Assembly (NCBI GenBank): GCA_030550095.1
Contig: JAUQQA010000008.1
Span: 1 to 64,000, forward strand
DNA length: 64,000 bases
Source of the DNA: Chloroflexota bacterium
GTDB lineage: Bacteria; Chloroflexota; Anaerolineae; J036; Brachytrichaceae
Direction: 5' to 3'
The translations under genes were made by a program, and so were the position numbers. A model generated the notes under the pieces. It was not told the DNA's origin. It worked only from the letters and a program-made list of their open reading frames with translations, and did no database searches. Below are positions 33,314 to 42,380 of the stretch, in pieces. Numbering within the stretch: position 1 is the stretch's first letter; every line of letters begins with the position of its first letter.

Positions 33314-33365
33314 CATTCGCGGCGAAGCCACAGATCAGCCGAGCAAGCTGGAGCAGCACCCCGCA

Positions 33366-34403
33366 TCACATGCTGCCGCGCAAGAAGCGCTCAACGAGGG
33401 TGATGTCTTTGCGCCAGCCTTCGCGCACCTTTGCCCAAAGTTCGAGGTACACGTGTGCGCCGAGTTCGCGCTCGATCTCACGGCGCGCTTGCGTGCCGAT
33501 GCGGCGCAGCATGGTGCCCTCCTTGCCGATCAGGATCGCTTTTTGCGATTCGCGCTCGACGTAGATGGTTGCGGCGATGTAGATCGTGCCGTTCTTGCGC
33601 ACTTGCCAATCCTCGATGGCAACGGCGATCACATGGGGAATCTCTTGGCGCAGAAAGCGCAACGCTTGCTCGCGGATCAGCTCAGCGACGAGGAACTGCT
33701 GGGATTGGTCGGTGTGTTGCCCGGGCGGGAAGAAGCGCGGACCGAAGGGCAGGCGCTCGATCAGCAGCGCGACGAGCTTCTCAAGGTTGTCGCCGCGAAG
33801 CGCGGAGATGGGCAGCGCGGGCGGTGTGTCGCCGAGCGGAGGGGCATCTGGCGTGAGCGGCGGGATCGCAGCCTGGATCAAAGCGAGGTGCTTTTCGAGG
33901 TGTCGCTCTGCCTCTTGGGGCTTTAGCGCGTCCGCTTTGTTCATGGCGAGCACCTTCGGCTGCTTGGCTGCTTGCACTAACTCTGCGACGCGGTAGTCCT
34001 CGCGGTTGGGCATGCGGCTTAAATCTGTAACGAATAAGATCACATCGCAATCGGCAAGCGCAGCCTCCGCTTCGTGCACCATGAACTGGTTGAGCGCTTG
34101 CCATGGCTGATGCATGCCAGGCGTATCGGTGAATAGAATTTGCGCGTCGGGTCGCGTGAGGATGCCGAGCACGCGCCGGCGCGTCGTTTGTGGCTTCGGC
34201 GAGGTGATCGCCACCTTGCGCCCCACCAGTGCGTTGACCAGCGTGGACTTGCCGACGTTTGAGCGCCCGATCACCGCGACGAACCCTGAGCGGTGATCGG
34301 GGGGAAGCGCTTCCTCGCTTTGACCGCTCAGGAAGGATTCGATGATGGCGCGGTTGTCCTCGTCGTGGGGCGCAGGGGGCGTGGGCGTCTCAGGCTGGCT
34401 CAT
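33366..34403 (-). CDS. era: GTPase Era
   Basis: A 345-residue GTPase for 30S maturation that binds the 3' end of 16S rRNA. G1 reads GRSNVGKS, G3 DTPGMH and G4 MNKAD. The C-terminal KH domain contains KAILIGKEGTMLRRIGTQAR. It is longer than the usual 300 owing to an N-terminal Pro/Glu-rich extension of about 40 residues and an insert with PLTPDAPPLGDTPP. The start at 34403 overlaps the upstream fused FAD/2Fe-2S gene by 14 nt. An unusual operon partner for era. Confidence 0.94.
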   Translation of the reverse strand: MSQPETPTPPAPHDEDNRAIIESFLSGQSEEALPPDHRSGFVAVIGRSNVGKSTLVNALVGRKVAITSPKPQTTRRRVLGILTRPDAQILFTDTPGMHQPWQALNQFMVHEAEAALADCDVILFVTDLSRMPNREDYRVAELVQAAKQPKVLAMNKADALKPQEAERHLEKHLALIQAAIPPLTPDAPPLGDTPPALPISALRGDNLEKLVALLIERLPFGPRFFPPGQHTDQSQQFLVAELIREQALRFLRQEIPHVIAVAIEDWQVRKNGTIYIAATIYVERESQKAILIGKEGTMLRRIGTQARREIERELGAHVYLELWAKVREGWRKDITLVERFLRGSM

Positions 34404-35802
34404 GGTTTGTCGGTGCTTGCGCAACCCGGCGGAAGGCTTCGAGGATGGCGTAGTATCCTGTGCAGCGGCACAGGTTGCCGCTGATGCTCTCGCGGATTTG
34501 CGCCTCGGTGGGATGCGGATGTTCCTCAAACAGCGCGGCGCCGCTCATGATAAAGCCCGGCGTGCAATAGCCGCATTGCACGGCGCCTGTCTCGATGAAG
34601 GCATGCTGCAAGGGGTGGAGCGCGTCGTCGTGGGCTAGTCCCTCGATGGTGGTGATCGTCGCGCCGTGCGCATGAGGGGCAGGCACAAGGCACGCCATCA
34701 CCGCGCGTCCATCGAGGATCACAGTACAGGCGCCGCATTCGCCCTCGCTGCATCCTTCTTTCACACCCGTCAAGCCGCAGTCCTCGCGCAGCAAGCGCAG
34801 CAAGGTTTTGTATTGCGCCTCGGGGTTTGTGATCACGTATGGCTGGCCGTTGGCGACGAGGTGAATGGCGCCATTGGCGGGTTGCGGCGCGTGCACGCGC
34901 GCCTGTGGTGTGCGTAGCAGCGCGGGCGCGTGCCAGTGCTCGTGTTCGCGACCTTCGGCAATGCGCTGGAGGGCGCGGCGAACGCACACCGCCACCATCT
35001 CGCGGCGATAGGCTGCGCTAGCGCGGATGTCGTCAATGGGGGCGCTGGCTTCTGCGGCGGCTTGCGCAGCGCGCTCGATGTTCGAGTCGGAGAGGGGTTG
35101 CCCTTCGAGCAGGCGTTCTGCTTCTTCGGCGCGGATGATCGTGGGGGCGACGGCGCCCAGCGCGATGCGCACGTCGTGGCACACGCCTTCGCGCAACGTC
35201 AGCACCACCGCGCAGTTCACCACGGAGATCGCCTGCGCGCGCCGTAGCCCGAGCTTGATGAAGCAGCCACGTTGATCGGCGCGCATTGCTGGAAAGGTGA
35301 TGTCCACCATGATCTCATCGGGTTGCATCACCGTCTTGCGCACGCCAAGGTAGAAATCGCGTAGCCGCACGCGGCGTTCGCCGTGCAGCGAGCGCAACGT
35401 AACGACTGCGTCGAGCGCCATGAGCGGCACAATCGTGTCGTTGGCGGGCGAGGCGGTGATCAGATTGCCGGCGATGGTGCCGCGGTTGCGGATTTGCGGC
35501 GCACCCACTTCGCGACATGCTTGTGCAAGGGGCAGCGCGTTGTTCACGCACAACGCCGAAGCCACCACATCGTTGTGCGTGACCAGCGGGCCGAGGTGAA
35601 TCCAGCCTTCCGCGTCTTGCGCGATGGTGTCGAGGCCGGGCACGCCTGTGATGTCAACCAACGTGCACGGCGGGCGGACACGCCGATCGAGTTCGACGAC
35701 CAAATCGGTGCCTCCAGCAATCACGCGCGCCTCGGGTGCATACTGGGCGAGCAACGCCAGCGCCTCGGCAAGCGTTTGAGGGCGAAAGTATTCGCGCCAC
35801 AT
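34390..35802 (-). CDS. Fused FAD-binding and [2Fe-2S] subunit of a xanthine dehydrogenase/CO-dehydrogenase-type hydroxylase
   Basis: 470 residues. The N-terminal 290 residues are a CoxM/XdhB FAD domain ([33 protein letters not shown]). The C-terminal part (about 320-465) is a CoxS/XdhC ferredoxin with ligands in [18 protein letters not shown] and CRCTGY. These are usually two proteins; the order FAD then Fe-S is the reverse of eukaryotic xanthine oxidase. The molybdenum subunit is not next to it. The ATG at 35802 has TATCAT 11 nt upstream. Era overlaps its end. Confidence 0.9.
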   Translation of the reverse strand: MWREYFRPQTLAEALALLAQYAPEARVIAGGTDLVVELDRRVRPPCTLVDITGVPGLDTIAQDAEGWIHLGPLVTHNDVVASALCVNNALPLAQACREVGAPQIRNRGTIAGNLITASPANDTIVPLMALDAVVTLRSLHGERRVRLRDFYLGVRKTVMQPDEIMVDITFPAMRADQRGCFIKLGLRRAQAISVVNCAVVLTLREGVCHDVRIALGAVAPTIIRAEEAERLLEGQPLSDSNIERAAQAAAEASAPIDDIRASAAYRREMVAVCVRRALQRIAEGREHEHWHAPALLRTPQARVHAPQPANGAIHLVANGQPYVITNPEAQYKTLLRLLREDCGLTGVKEGCSEGECGACTVILDGRAVMACLVPAPHAHGATITTIEGLAHDDALHPLQHAFIETGAVQCGYCTPGFIMSGAALFEEHPHPTEAQIRESISGNLCRCTGYYAILEAFRRVAQAPTNHEPA

Positions 35803-35813
35803 GGTGCGCGTGA

Positions 35814-35819
35814 ATGATA
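35814..35819 (-). promoter_or_regulatory. -10 element TATCAT before the fused FAD/Fe-S gene
   Basis: Minus-strand TATCAT ends 11 nt before ATG 35802; no Shine-Dalgarno. Confidence 0.35.
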
Positions 35820-35859
35820 CGCGAAAGCGCGCTTTTGTGCCTGGCGCTTTGTGGCGTGG

Positions 35860-35865
35860 TATCTT
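35860..35865 (+). promoter_or_regulatory. -10 element TATCTT before the S8 peptidase gene
   Basis: TATCTT ends 10 nt before ATG 35876; no Shine-Dalgarno. Confidence 0.35.
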
Positions 35866-35875
35866 TGTTTGCCCC

Positions 35876-37054
35876 ATGCACTTGCCGTTCATCAACGATC
35901 TCGAGGACGTGGCTTTGGTGTTGCCAGTGGCATTGCGGGTGAACGCAGAGGGGCGCTTTAGCGGTCGGGGGGTGACGATCGCAGTGCTGGACTCCGGCTT
36001 TTACCCTCACCCTGACCTCACGGAACCCGTGAACCGCATTCTTTACCACGTGGATGCTCGCTTTGATCCACCGCGTGCTGGAGTGCGTCTGGGCCCGCCT
36101 CGAGCGCTGAGCTGGCACGGCACGATGGTCGCAGGCGTGTGCGCAGGGAGCGGCTTGCGCTCGATGTACCGCTATGCAGGCTTGGCATCGAAAGCGCATC
36201 TGGTGCTGGTAACGACTGGCAAGCCGCGCAGCCATCACATCACCGAGGACGACATTGCGCGCGCATTGCGCTGGGTCGTGCAACACGCGCAGCGTTTTAA
36301 CATCCGCGTGGTGAACATCTCCGTCGGCGGTGACATCCCCTCAGATGGTCGGCTCACGCCGTTAGACGCGCTTGTGGAGGAAGCGGTCGCGGCTGGGCTG
36401 GTGGTGGTCTGCGCCATTGGCAACGAGGGCGCGCCGAAGGTGATTCCACCGGCAAGTGCGCCTTCCGCGATCACCGTCGGCGGCGTGGACGATCAAAACA
36501 GCCTTGATCGCGCGCGCTGGCGAATGTACCGCTCGAATTACGGGACGGGCGCGCTCGGCGTCGCCAAACCAGAGGTCATTGCGCCAGCGGCATGGGTTGC
36601 TGCGCCGATGATCCCCGACACCCCTACGCATCGCGCGGCGCAACTATGGTGGCATCTCGAACATGCGAGCGAGCGCGTGTTGCCAGATGTGCTGCGCACG
36701 CGCCTGGCGCGTCAGCTCCTCACGCAAGAGCAGCGCCGCTTGCCAGCACATCAGCTGCGTCGGCTGGCACGCCAGCGCATCAACGAGCAAAAATTCATCC
36801 ATCCGCACTACCAACATGTGGACGGCACCTCATTTGCCGCAGCGATCGTCTCTTCAGTCGTCGCGCAGATGTTAGAGGCGAACCCATCGCTCACACCGAG
36901 CGAGGTCAAGCGCCTGCTCATGCAAACAGCGCGCCCCCTGCCCGATGTGCCGCGGGAGCGGCAAGGTGCGGGCGTGATTGATGCTGGCGCAGCCGTCGCT
37001 GCGGCTTTGGCTGCGCGTCTTCCCGCTCAGCCTTCTCCGGTCAAGCAACCATGA
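35876..37054 (+). CDS. S8 (subtilisin) family serine peptidase
   Basis: 392 residues, with the catalytic triad Asp39 (AVLDSG), His81 (WHGTMVAG) and Ser319 (DGTSFAAA), plus oxyanion Asn183. No signal peptide or propeptide is visible, so it may work inside the cell. An Arg/Gln/His-rich insert (about 250-310) precedes the Ser. The upstream in-frame start at 35801 runs across the promoter and is rejected. An esterase overlaps its stop by 4 nt (ATGA). Confidence 0.9.
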   Translation: MHLPFINDLEDVALVLPVALRVNAEGRFSGRGVTIAVLDSGFYPHPDLTEPVNRILYHVDARFDPPRAGVRLGPPRALSWHGTMVAGVCAGSGLRSMYRYAGLASKAHLVLVTTGKPRSHHITEDDIARALRWVVQHAQRFNIRVVNISVGGDIPSDGRLTPLDALVEEAVAAGLVVVCAIGNEGAPKVIPPASAPSAITVGGVDDQNSLDRARWRMYRSNYGTGALGVAKPEVIAPAAWVAAPMIPDTPTHRAAQLWWHLEHASERVLPDVLRTRLARQLLTQEQRRLPAHQLRRLARQRINEQKFIHPHYQHVDGTSFAAAIVSSVVAQMLEANPSLTPSEVKRLLMQTARPLPDVPRERQGAGVIDAGAAVAAALAARLPAQPSPVKQP

Positions 37055-37776
37055 ACCGCGAGTATCACGTTTGGTGGAGCCCAAACCTTGGGCGCAAGAT
37101 GGAGCTGCTGGTGTTCGGGCATCACGGTGCGCGCGTGATCATCTTCCCGACGTCGCGCGGGCGCTTTTACGAGTGGGAGGATCGCGGCATGTTCGGCCCG
37201 AGCGGCCTGGGCTACCACATTGCACAGGGATGGTTGCAAATCTTCTGCGTGGATAGCGTGGACGAGGAGAGCTGGTACAACTACAGCGCTCACCCTGGGC
37301 ATCGCGGCTGGAGGCAAACGCAGTACATGAATTACATCCGTGACGAGGTGCTACCCTTGACGCAGGCGAAGAACAGCAACCCCTTTCTCATCGTCATCGG
37401 CGCCAGCTTTGGCGCGTATCATGCAGCTTGTTTTGCGTTCAAGTTCCCGCATCTGGTGGGGCGTGTGATTGGGTTGAGCGGCGTGTACGACATCAAGCGC
37501 TTCACGGGTGGCTACAGCGACGACAACGTTTACTTCAACAACCCCATGGACTTTCTCCAGCACGAGCACGATCCAGCGCGCATCGGCGCCATGCAACGCA
37601 TGGACATCATCCTCGCCGTCGGGCGTGACGACCCGCTGCGACCCGAGTCGGAGCGGCTATCGGGCATCCTGTGGGGCAAAGGCATCGGCAACGCGCTGCG
37701 CATTTGGGACGGTTGGGCGCACGATTGGCCCTACTGGCAGCAGATGCTGCATCACTACATCGCTGGGCAGCGCTAG
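37051..37776 (+). CDS. Putative esterase (alpha/beta hydrolase, esterase D-like)
   Basis: A 241-residue alpha/beta hydrolase. The nucleophile elbow is GASFGAY (Ser about 113), the acid is likely the Asp of AVGRDDPL, and the His that of GWAHDWPYW. The N-terminus (YHVWWSPNLGRKMELLVFG) matches the putative esterase/FrmB type acting on short acyl or thioesters. No signal peptide. The start overlaps the S8 peptidase stop (ATGA), so synthesis of the two hydrolases is coupled; why is unknown. Confidence 0.88.
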   Translation: MNREYHVWWSPNLGRKMELLVFGHHGARVIIFPTSRGRFYEWEDRGMFGPSGLGYHIAQGWLQIFCVDSVDEESWYNYSAHPGHRGWRQTQYMNYIRDEVLPLTQAKNSNPFLIVIGASFGAYHAACFAFKFPHLVGRVIGLSGVYDIKRFTGGYSDDNVYFNNPMDFLQHEHDPARIGAMQRMDIILAVGRDDPLRPESERLSGILWGKGIGNALRIWDGWAHDWPYWQQMLHHYIAGQR

Positions 37777-37863
37777 CGAACTTGAACAGTGACCAAGAGC
37801 AGCAGTGATCACCTTCACTATCCAAAGGCGAGGCGCTGTGCTAGGCTAACCAAGTTGGCACAG

Positions 37864-38226
37864 ATGCTTCGCCTGCTCGCGGTGGTGATCGTGGCTGGCG
37901 CAGTGTTCGCTGCGCCCATGCTGTGCTTGCGTTTCTGCGAGCTACAGGATGTAGTACGGGCGCGCACACCCCAGGCATTGGCTTGTATGCACGCCCCTCG
38001 TGCCGCTCAGGAGGAGTGCGGAGAGCACACGCCGCCCTTTCAGCACATTCAGCGCGTGCTGTCGAGCATCACTGAGTTTTTGCTTCTGTGCCTCGTCTTT
38101 CTGGTGCGCGTGCGTGCTGCGCGCCTGCGCAACGTGCCAGAGCCGCGGCGCGCGCTCGTGATGCTTGCCTTGCCTGACCCACCTCCGCGCGCGCTTCGCT
38201 CGCTCCCCACGTTGACGCTGGCTTGA
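37864..38226 (+). CDS. Hypothetical membrane protein with conserved-looking cysteines
   Basis: 120 residues from ATG 37864; a GTG at 37789 would add 25 polar residues. A hydrophobic N-terminus acts as signal anchor, then a short external loop with Cys (CLRFCELQD, CMHAP, EECGEH), then a second helix (SSITEFLLLCLVFLV) and a basic/proline tail. I recognise no family. It lies between the esterase and a cytochrome c lipoprotein. Cysteine and histidine in the external loop could bind metal or haem, but this is speculation. Confidence 0.5.
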   Translation: MLRLLAVVIVAGAVFAAPMLCLRFCELQDVVRARTPQALACMHAPRAAQEECGEHTPPFQHIQRVLSSITEFLLLCLVFLVRVRAARLRNVPEPRRALVMLALPDPPPRALRSLPTLTLA

Positions 38227-38299
38227 TTCTGTGTTTTCCAACGTTGCTAACGCAATGCATCCGCAAGAACCCACACACTGCACAAGAGGAGTGAACACC

Positions 38300-38794
38300 A
38301 TGAAACGACACCCATTCTGGTTCCCTTTTGCTGCGCTGTTCATCGGCGCATCTGTGTTGCTCGCCGCGTGCGGCGGTTCCGCACCCGAACCGACACCAGC
38401 CCCACAAGCTCAAGCACAGGCACCTGCTGCTGAGCCAACGAAGGTCGGTCCCGATGTCATAGCGAAAGGCAAAGAGGTGTTCAACAAGTACGGCTGCCAA
38501 GCGTGCCATGCCATCCAGGGCTTCGCCGAAGGTCAGGTTGGGCCTGCGTTGGACAACATCTATGTGGTGGCGCAGCAGCGCATAGCCAGCCCCGAATACA
38601 AGCAGAGCAAGGGCAAAGCAAAGACCGCTGAGGAGTACATCCGCGAGTCGATCCTGCACCCCAACGACTTCATCGTGCCGCAGTGTCCAACGGGTCCTTG
38701 CCCTGCTGGGGTAATGATCCAGAACTTCGAGCAGCAGATCAAGCCTGAGGAGCTAGAAGCGCTCATCGGCTACCTCATGTCGCTCGGGCGCTGA
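38300..38794 (+). CDS. Cytochrome c domain lipoprotein
   Basis: A 164-residue lipoprotein. Lipobox LLAAC at about residue 22 and a Pro/Ala/Gln linker are followed by a class I cytochrome c domain with CQACH (about 66-70) and a later Met (AGVMIQNF) as likely sixth ligand. It contains a CPTGPCPAG loop that could form a disulfide. AAGAGGAGTG precedes ATG 38300. It probably donates or accepts electrons on the cell surface. Unlike the 15.5 kb cytochrome it ends at a strong terminator. Confidence 0.88.
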   Translation: MKRHPFWFPFAALFIGASVLLAACGGSAPEPTPAPQAQAQAPAAEPTKVGPDVIAKGKEVFNKYGCQACHAIQGFAEGQVGPALDNIYVVAQQRIASPEYKQSKGKAKTAEEYIRESILHPNDFIVPQCPTGPCPAGVMIQNFEQQIKPEELEALIGYLMSLGR

Positions 38795-38814
38795 AGACGC
38801 CGCTTGAAGGCAGG

Positions 38815-38852
38815 AGGGGCACAGGCGCGAACACCTGTGCCCCTTTGCTTTT
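38815..38852 (+). terminator. Rho-independent terminator after the second cytochrome c gene
   Basis: Perfect 11-bp stem AGGGGCACAGG/CCTGTGCCCCT, 8-nt loop, then TTGCTTTT. Confidence 0.85.
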
Positions 38853-38859
38853 GCGCGGG

Positions 38860-40842
38860 CTAGGTGTACAGCTCTAGCCCGAAGCCGCGGATGTGCCCCA
38901 CGTCGCGCCGCGCGGCGTCCTCGACGCGCAACGTCCAGCGCCCTGCGGGGAGCAAACCCTTCAGCGCGGAGAGCGCTGGCGCGTTGAGCGCGTCGAACGT
39001 TTGCTTGAGGTGATCAAGTCCGCCACCTTGACGATTGTGCAGCACAATGCTTTGACCGTTGGGCGCGATGAGCGTCACCACAAGATCACCACGGAAGGGA
39101 TGCTCGATATCCACATGCACACGCAGCGCTTTGAGCGGTCGTCGTTCGGTCACCTCCAACGAAAGTTCTGCTGTGCCCAGGTCGGGGATGGGGACGCTCT
39201 CGCGGCGCTCCACGCGGATCACAGGATACGGGGCTGAGGGGCGGGCGCGCTCCACGGCGCGCCGCGCGTTGACGCGGCCGTAGCCGTAGTAGGGGCTATG
39301 ACCGTTCGCGTCATATTGCCCGCCTTCAGGGTCAATGCGGTCGCATGTGTCTTTGATGATCGCACGCACTTCGTCCCAGCGCAGCTCTGGGTTACGCGCG
39401 AGGATGAGCGCCGCAACGCCAGCAACGCCTGGCGCTGCGCTTGATGTGCCGCCGAAGTCATTTGTGTAGTGTCCCGCTTCGTCGCCGCGCATTGGGTGAC
39501 CGGGGTTGCGCCCTAGTTTGCCGCTGCGGTCTGTGGTCCAAATGCCGGGTGTGAGCGAGGGCATGCCGTGGCTGCTGGGGAAGGCGCACCAAATCGCCTG
39601 ACCGTAGTCGCTGTACGCAGCGCGCGTGCCGCGATCGTTGCAAGCAGCGACGGCGATCACCTTTTCGTAGCTGGCGTAGCCGTCGTTGTCCACACTCTCG
39701 TTGCCGTTGCCCGCCGCAAAGCAGATCACGCAGCCCTTGCCGTTGCGCCCTTGGCGCACCGCGTAGTCAATCGCAAGGCGTGTGGAATCTGGCAGCGGCA
39801 CGACGGCGTTGTGAAGTGGGTCGCTGGGGTCCCACCAGCGCCCATCGGCAGGCCCCCAACTACAGGAGATCACGTCGGCGCCCTGTTGCGCAGCCCACAC
39901 GAAGGCATCAGCCTCGTGCTGCGAGCCAAGCCCAGAGACAAGCCGGATCGGCATCAGCCGCGCTTTGGGGGCCACGCCCGAGGCACCGAATTGCCCATTG
40001 GCGACGGCAACGCCAGCGCACGGCGTGCCGTGATCGTCATTGTTGCCAGGGCGCGGGTCGTTCACTTTGCGTGAGACGTCGCGCGGCGCGACGATCTTGC
40101 CAGCGCCGCGAAACTCCTCGTGGTCAATGTCCACGCCGTCGTCAATGATGGCGACGATCACGCCCTCGCCCTGCGAGAGCACCCAAGCTTCCTCAACATG
40201 GGCGTGGGCTTCGATGCGTTGACCATTGATGACAGTGGGCTTAAGGTGCCATTGTGGGTCGAACGCCACGCGGTTGCGCGCGCGGCGGATCAATTCAGGA
40301 TGGCAAAGCTCAACCACGTCTAGTTCAAGCAAGCGCTCTGCAAGCTCGAACACCTCCCGCCCAACTCCTTCGGGTGGCGTGACGAAAAAAGCATTGCGCG
40401 CATAGGCGGCTTCGACGCGCGGTGTGAGCCGGAACTGCTTGAAGACTTGCTCGATGGCACTGCGTTGGGCGTCGTCGGCAAACTTAATGAACAGGTTTTC
40501 GGTGTAGAGCACGGGCGCTTGCGACACAGGGTCTACAAGCGCGCGCCCAGCGAACCACACCATCGGCTCGCGCTTCAGCAAGGCACGCGCTTCATCGCGC
40601 AACGCCTTGGTGCCTATGCGGGGGCGAGCGTGCAGCACAGCGACGCCTGCCAACGGATATGTCTCCACGACCTCGAAGTTGCTGAGGAGCCTCAGCGCCT
40701 GCTCAGAAAGCCAGTTTGCTAACTCTGGTGCGGCGGGGTCAAGCGTGCTGCGGTTGCGCAGACGCACCACGAGCAGGTCTTCGCCTTCGACGAGTTGAAG
40801 CGCTTGCCCTTGACGACCTCCAAAATGGGCAGTGTAGGCCAT
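38860..40842 (-). CDS. S8 subtilisin/kexin-like peptidase with C-terminal P domain
   Basis: 660 residues. A long N-terminal region (about 1-210) precedes the S8 domain with Asp234 (AIIDDGVD), His271 (DDHGTPCAG), Asn379 and Ser467 (GGTSSAAPG). The C-terminal 120 residues (VPIPDLGTAELSLEV to RRDVGHIRGFGLEL) form a proprotein-convertase P domain. There is no signal peptide at the chosen ATG 40842 or upstream, so export is doubtful. Last gene of a six-gene operon, 60 nt after a ClpP-like peptidase gene. Its substrate is unknown. Confidence 0.9.
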   Translation of the reverse strand: MAYTAHFGGRQGQALQLVEGEDLLVVRLRNRSTLDPAAPELANWLSEQALRLLSNFEVVETYPLAGVAVLHARPRIGTKALRDEARALLKREPMVWFAGRALVDPVSQAPVLYTENLFIKFADDAQRSAIEQVFKQFRLTPRVEAAYARNAFFVTPPEGVGREVFELAERLLELDVVELCHPELIRRARNRVAFDPQWHLKPTVINGQRIEAHAHVEEAWVLSQGEGVIVAIIDDGVDIDHEEFRGAGKIVAPRDVSRKVNDPRPGNNDDHGTPCAGVAVANGQFGASGVAPKARLMPIRLVSGLGSQHEADAFVWAAQQGADVISCSWGPADGRWWDPSDPLHNAVVPLPDSTRLAIDYAVRQGRNGKGCVICFAAGNGNESVDNDGYASYEKVIAVAACNDRGTRAAYSDYGQAIWCAFPSSHGMPSLTPGIWTTDRSGKLGRNPGHPMRGDEAGHYTNDFGGTSSAAPGVAGVAALILARNPELRWDEVRAIIKDTCDRIDPEGGQYDANGHSPYYGYGRVNARRAVERARPSAPYPVIRVERRESVPIPDLGTAELSLEVTERRPLKALRVHVDIEHPFRGDLVVTLIAPNGQSIVLHNRQGGGLDHLKQTFDALNAPALSALKGLLPAGRWTLRVEDAARRDVGHIRGFGLELYT

Positions 40843-40902
40843 GGTTCTCCCTGAACGCTTGGTGGTTTCTGAGATGGGTTGTAGCCAAGGCAAACGCGCT
40901 TG

Positions 40903-41499
40903 TCAAGCCTGGGGAGCCGGTGGTGCAAAGGGCGCCGGCAGGTTAAGCGGCTCGTTGATGGCGAAGAGCGTTGCACCCGGCGGAATGAGCACGGAGCGGA
41001 TTTCGTGCACGAGCCCATACTCGCGTGCTTGCTCGGGGTTGAGCGCAAGGCGTTGGTGCATCTCGCGCACCACTTCGGCGAGCGGCTTGCCCACCGTGTC
41101 GGCGACCACGCGCGCGATGTTCTCCTGATCAGCGCGCAGCCCTTTAAGGTGTTCCTCGAGTTGGCTTTCGCTGAATTGCGCGTTGCCTTGAACGTTGAAC
41201 TGCACAGGGTGGAGCAAAAAACGCGCGTGCGGCACGGAGAAACGCCGCGCGCCGGCGCAGAACAGCACCACACCGATCGAGTCCACGCTGCCGAAGTTGT
41301 AGGTGTAGGTCTCGAAGGGCGCGCCGCGCAACAGGTTGTACACCGAAAGCCCATGAAACACTGAGCCGCCCGGCGAGGAGAGTAGCAAATGCACACGCGT
41401 GGCGCGCATGTGGAGCGCTTGGTCGAGCACTTGCAGCAGCGCGTTGACCGTCTGCGGGGTGACGGGCGCAAAGAAGCGGATGTAGATCTCCTCGTTCAT
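40903..41499 (-). CDS. ClpP-like peptidase, non-canonical catalytic site
   Basis: 198 residues of ClpP/crotonase fold. Ser74 (FGSVDSIGVVLFCAG) and His97 (RFLLHPVQF) are present. At the position of ClpP's catalytic Asp (RDRF-xx-PEA-xx-YGL) the protein has Gln149 (EMHQRLALNPEQAREYGLV). The handle helix (LRADQENIARVVADTVGK) is retained. It may be a stand-alone peptidase, a ClpP paralogue that pairs with another, or inactive. No Clp ATPase is nearby. The start overlaps folD by 4 nt. Confidence 0.8.
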   Translation of the reverse strand: MNEEIYIRFFAPVTPQTVNALLQVLDQALHMRATRVHLLLSSPGGSVFHGLSVYNLLRGAPFETYTYNFGSVDSIGVVLFCAGARRFSVPHARFLLHPVQFNVQGNAQFSESQLEEHLKGLRADQENIARVVADTVGKPLAEVVREMHQRLALNPEQAREYGLVHEIRSVLIPPGATLFAINEPLNLPAPFAPPAPQA

Positions 41500-42380
41500 G
41501 CAGCTTGGCTTTGGCGCTGCGCGGCGATCAGCGTGTTGCGCAGCAACATAGCGACCGTCATCGGTCCGACGCCGCCCGGCACAGGCGTGATCGCCGAGGC
41601 GATCTCGCTCACCTCGTCGAAGTCCACATCGCCGACGAGGCGATAGCCTTTCGGGTGCTTTGGGTCTTCGACGCGGTTGATGCCCACGTCAATCACTACG
41701 GCGCCTGGGCGCACCATGTCCGCGGTGACGAAGCGCGGCTTGCCGATCGCAGCGACCAGAATGTCGGCTTCGCGCGTGACGCTCGCCAGGTTAGCGGTGC
41801 GGCTGTGGCAGATCGTCACGGTGGCGTCGCGCGCCAGCAGCATCAGCGCGAGCGGCAACCCGACCACCGCGCTACGCCCGAGTACGACGGCGCGCCGCCC
41901 GCAGATGGAAATGTTGTTGCGCGTCAACAGCTCGATGCAGCCCTGGGGTGTACACGGCGCAAAAGGCGCTTGCTTGCCCTTCACGCCGAGCAAGCCAAGG
42001 TTGACAGGGTTAAAGCCGTCCACGTCCTTGTGCAGCGGGATCGCGCTCAGGATGCGATCGGCGTCGAGATGGGGCGGCAGCGGCAACTGCACCAGGATGC
42101 CATGCACCTCTGGGTGCGCAGCGAGCGATTCCACCAACGCAAGCACATCGCTTTGGCTCACGCTTGCCGGCAGCTCGTGGCTAAACGTGCGGATGCCCAC
42201 CTCCTCGCACGCTTTGCGCTTGTTGCGCACGTAGATCGCCGAGGCGGGGTTGTCGCCAATCAGCACGGTCGCCAACCCAGGAGTGACGCCGCGCGTCTGC
42301 TGAAGCTCTGCGACGGCTTGCTTGATCTCAGCGCGGATCGTCGCGGCGAGGCTTGCGCCATCGAGGAGACGCGCCTTCAT
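41496..42380 (-). CDS. folD: Bifunctional methylenetetrahydrofolate dehydrogenase/cyclohydrolase
   Basis: Interconverts 5,10-methylene- and 10-formyl-THF in one-carbon metabolism. 294 residues. The catalytic Lys54 and Tyr50 (YVRNKRKACEE), VQLPLPPHL and the NADP site VLGRSAVVGLPLALML are standard. It overlaps both neighbours by 4 nt (ATGA), placing a housekeeping enzyme between an M20 amidohydrolase and a ClpP-like peptidase. Confidence 0.97.
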   Translation of the reverse strand: MKARLLDGASLAATIRAEIKQAVAELQQTRGVTPGLATVLIGDNPASAIYVRNKRKACEEVGIRTFSHELPASVSQSDVLALVESLAAHPEVHGILVQLPLPPHLDADRILSAIPLHKDVDGFNPVNLGLLGVKGKQAPFAPCTPQGCIELLTRNNISICGRRAVVLGRSAVVGLPLALMLLARDATVTICHSRTANLASVTREADILVAAIGKPRFVTADMVRPGAVVIDVGINRVEDPKHPKGYRLVGDVDFDEVSEIASAITPVPGGVGPMTVAMLLRNTLIAAQRQSQAA

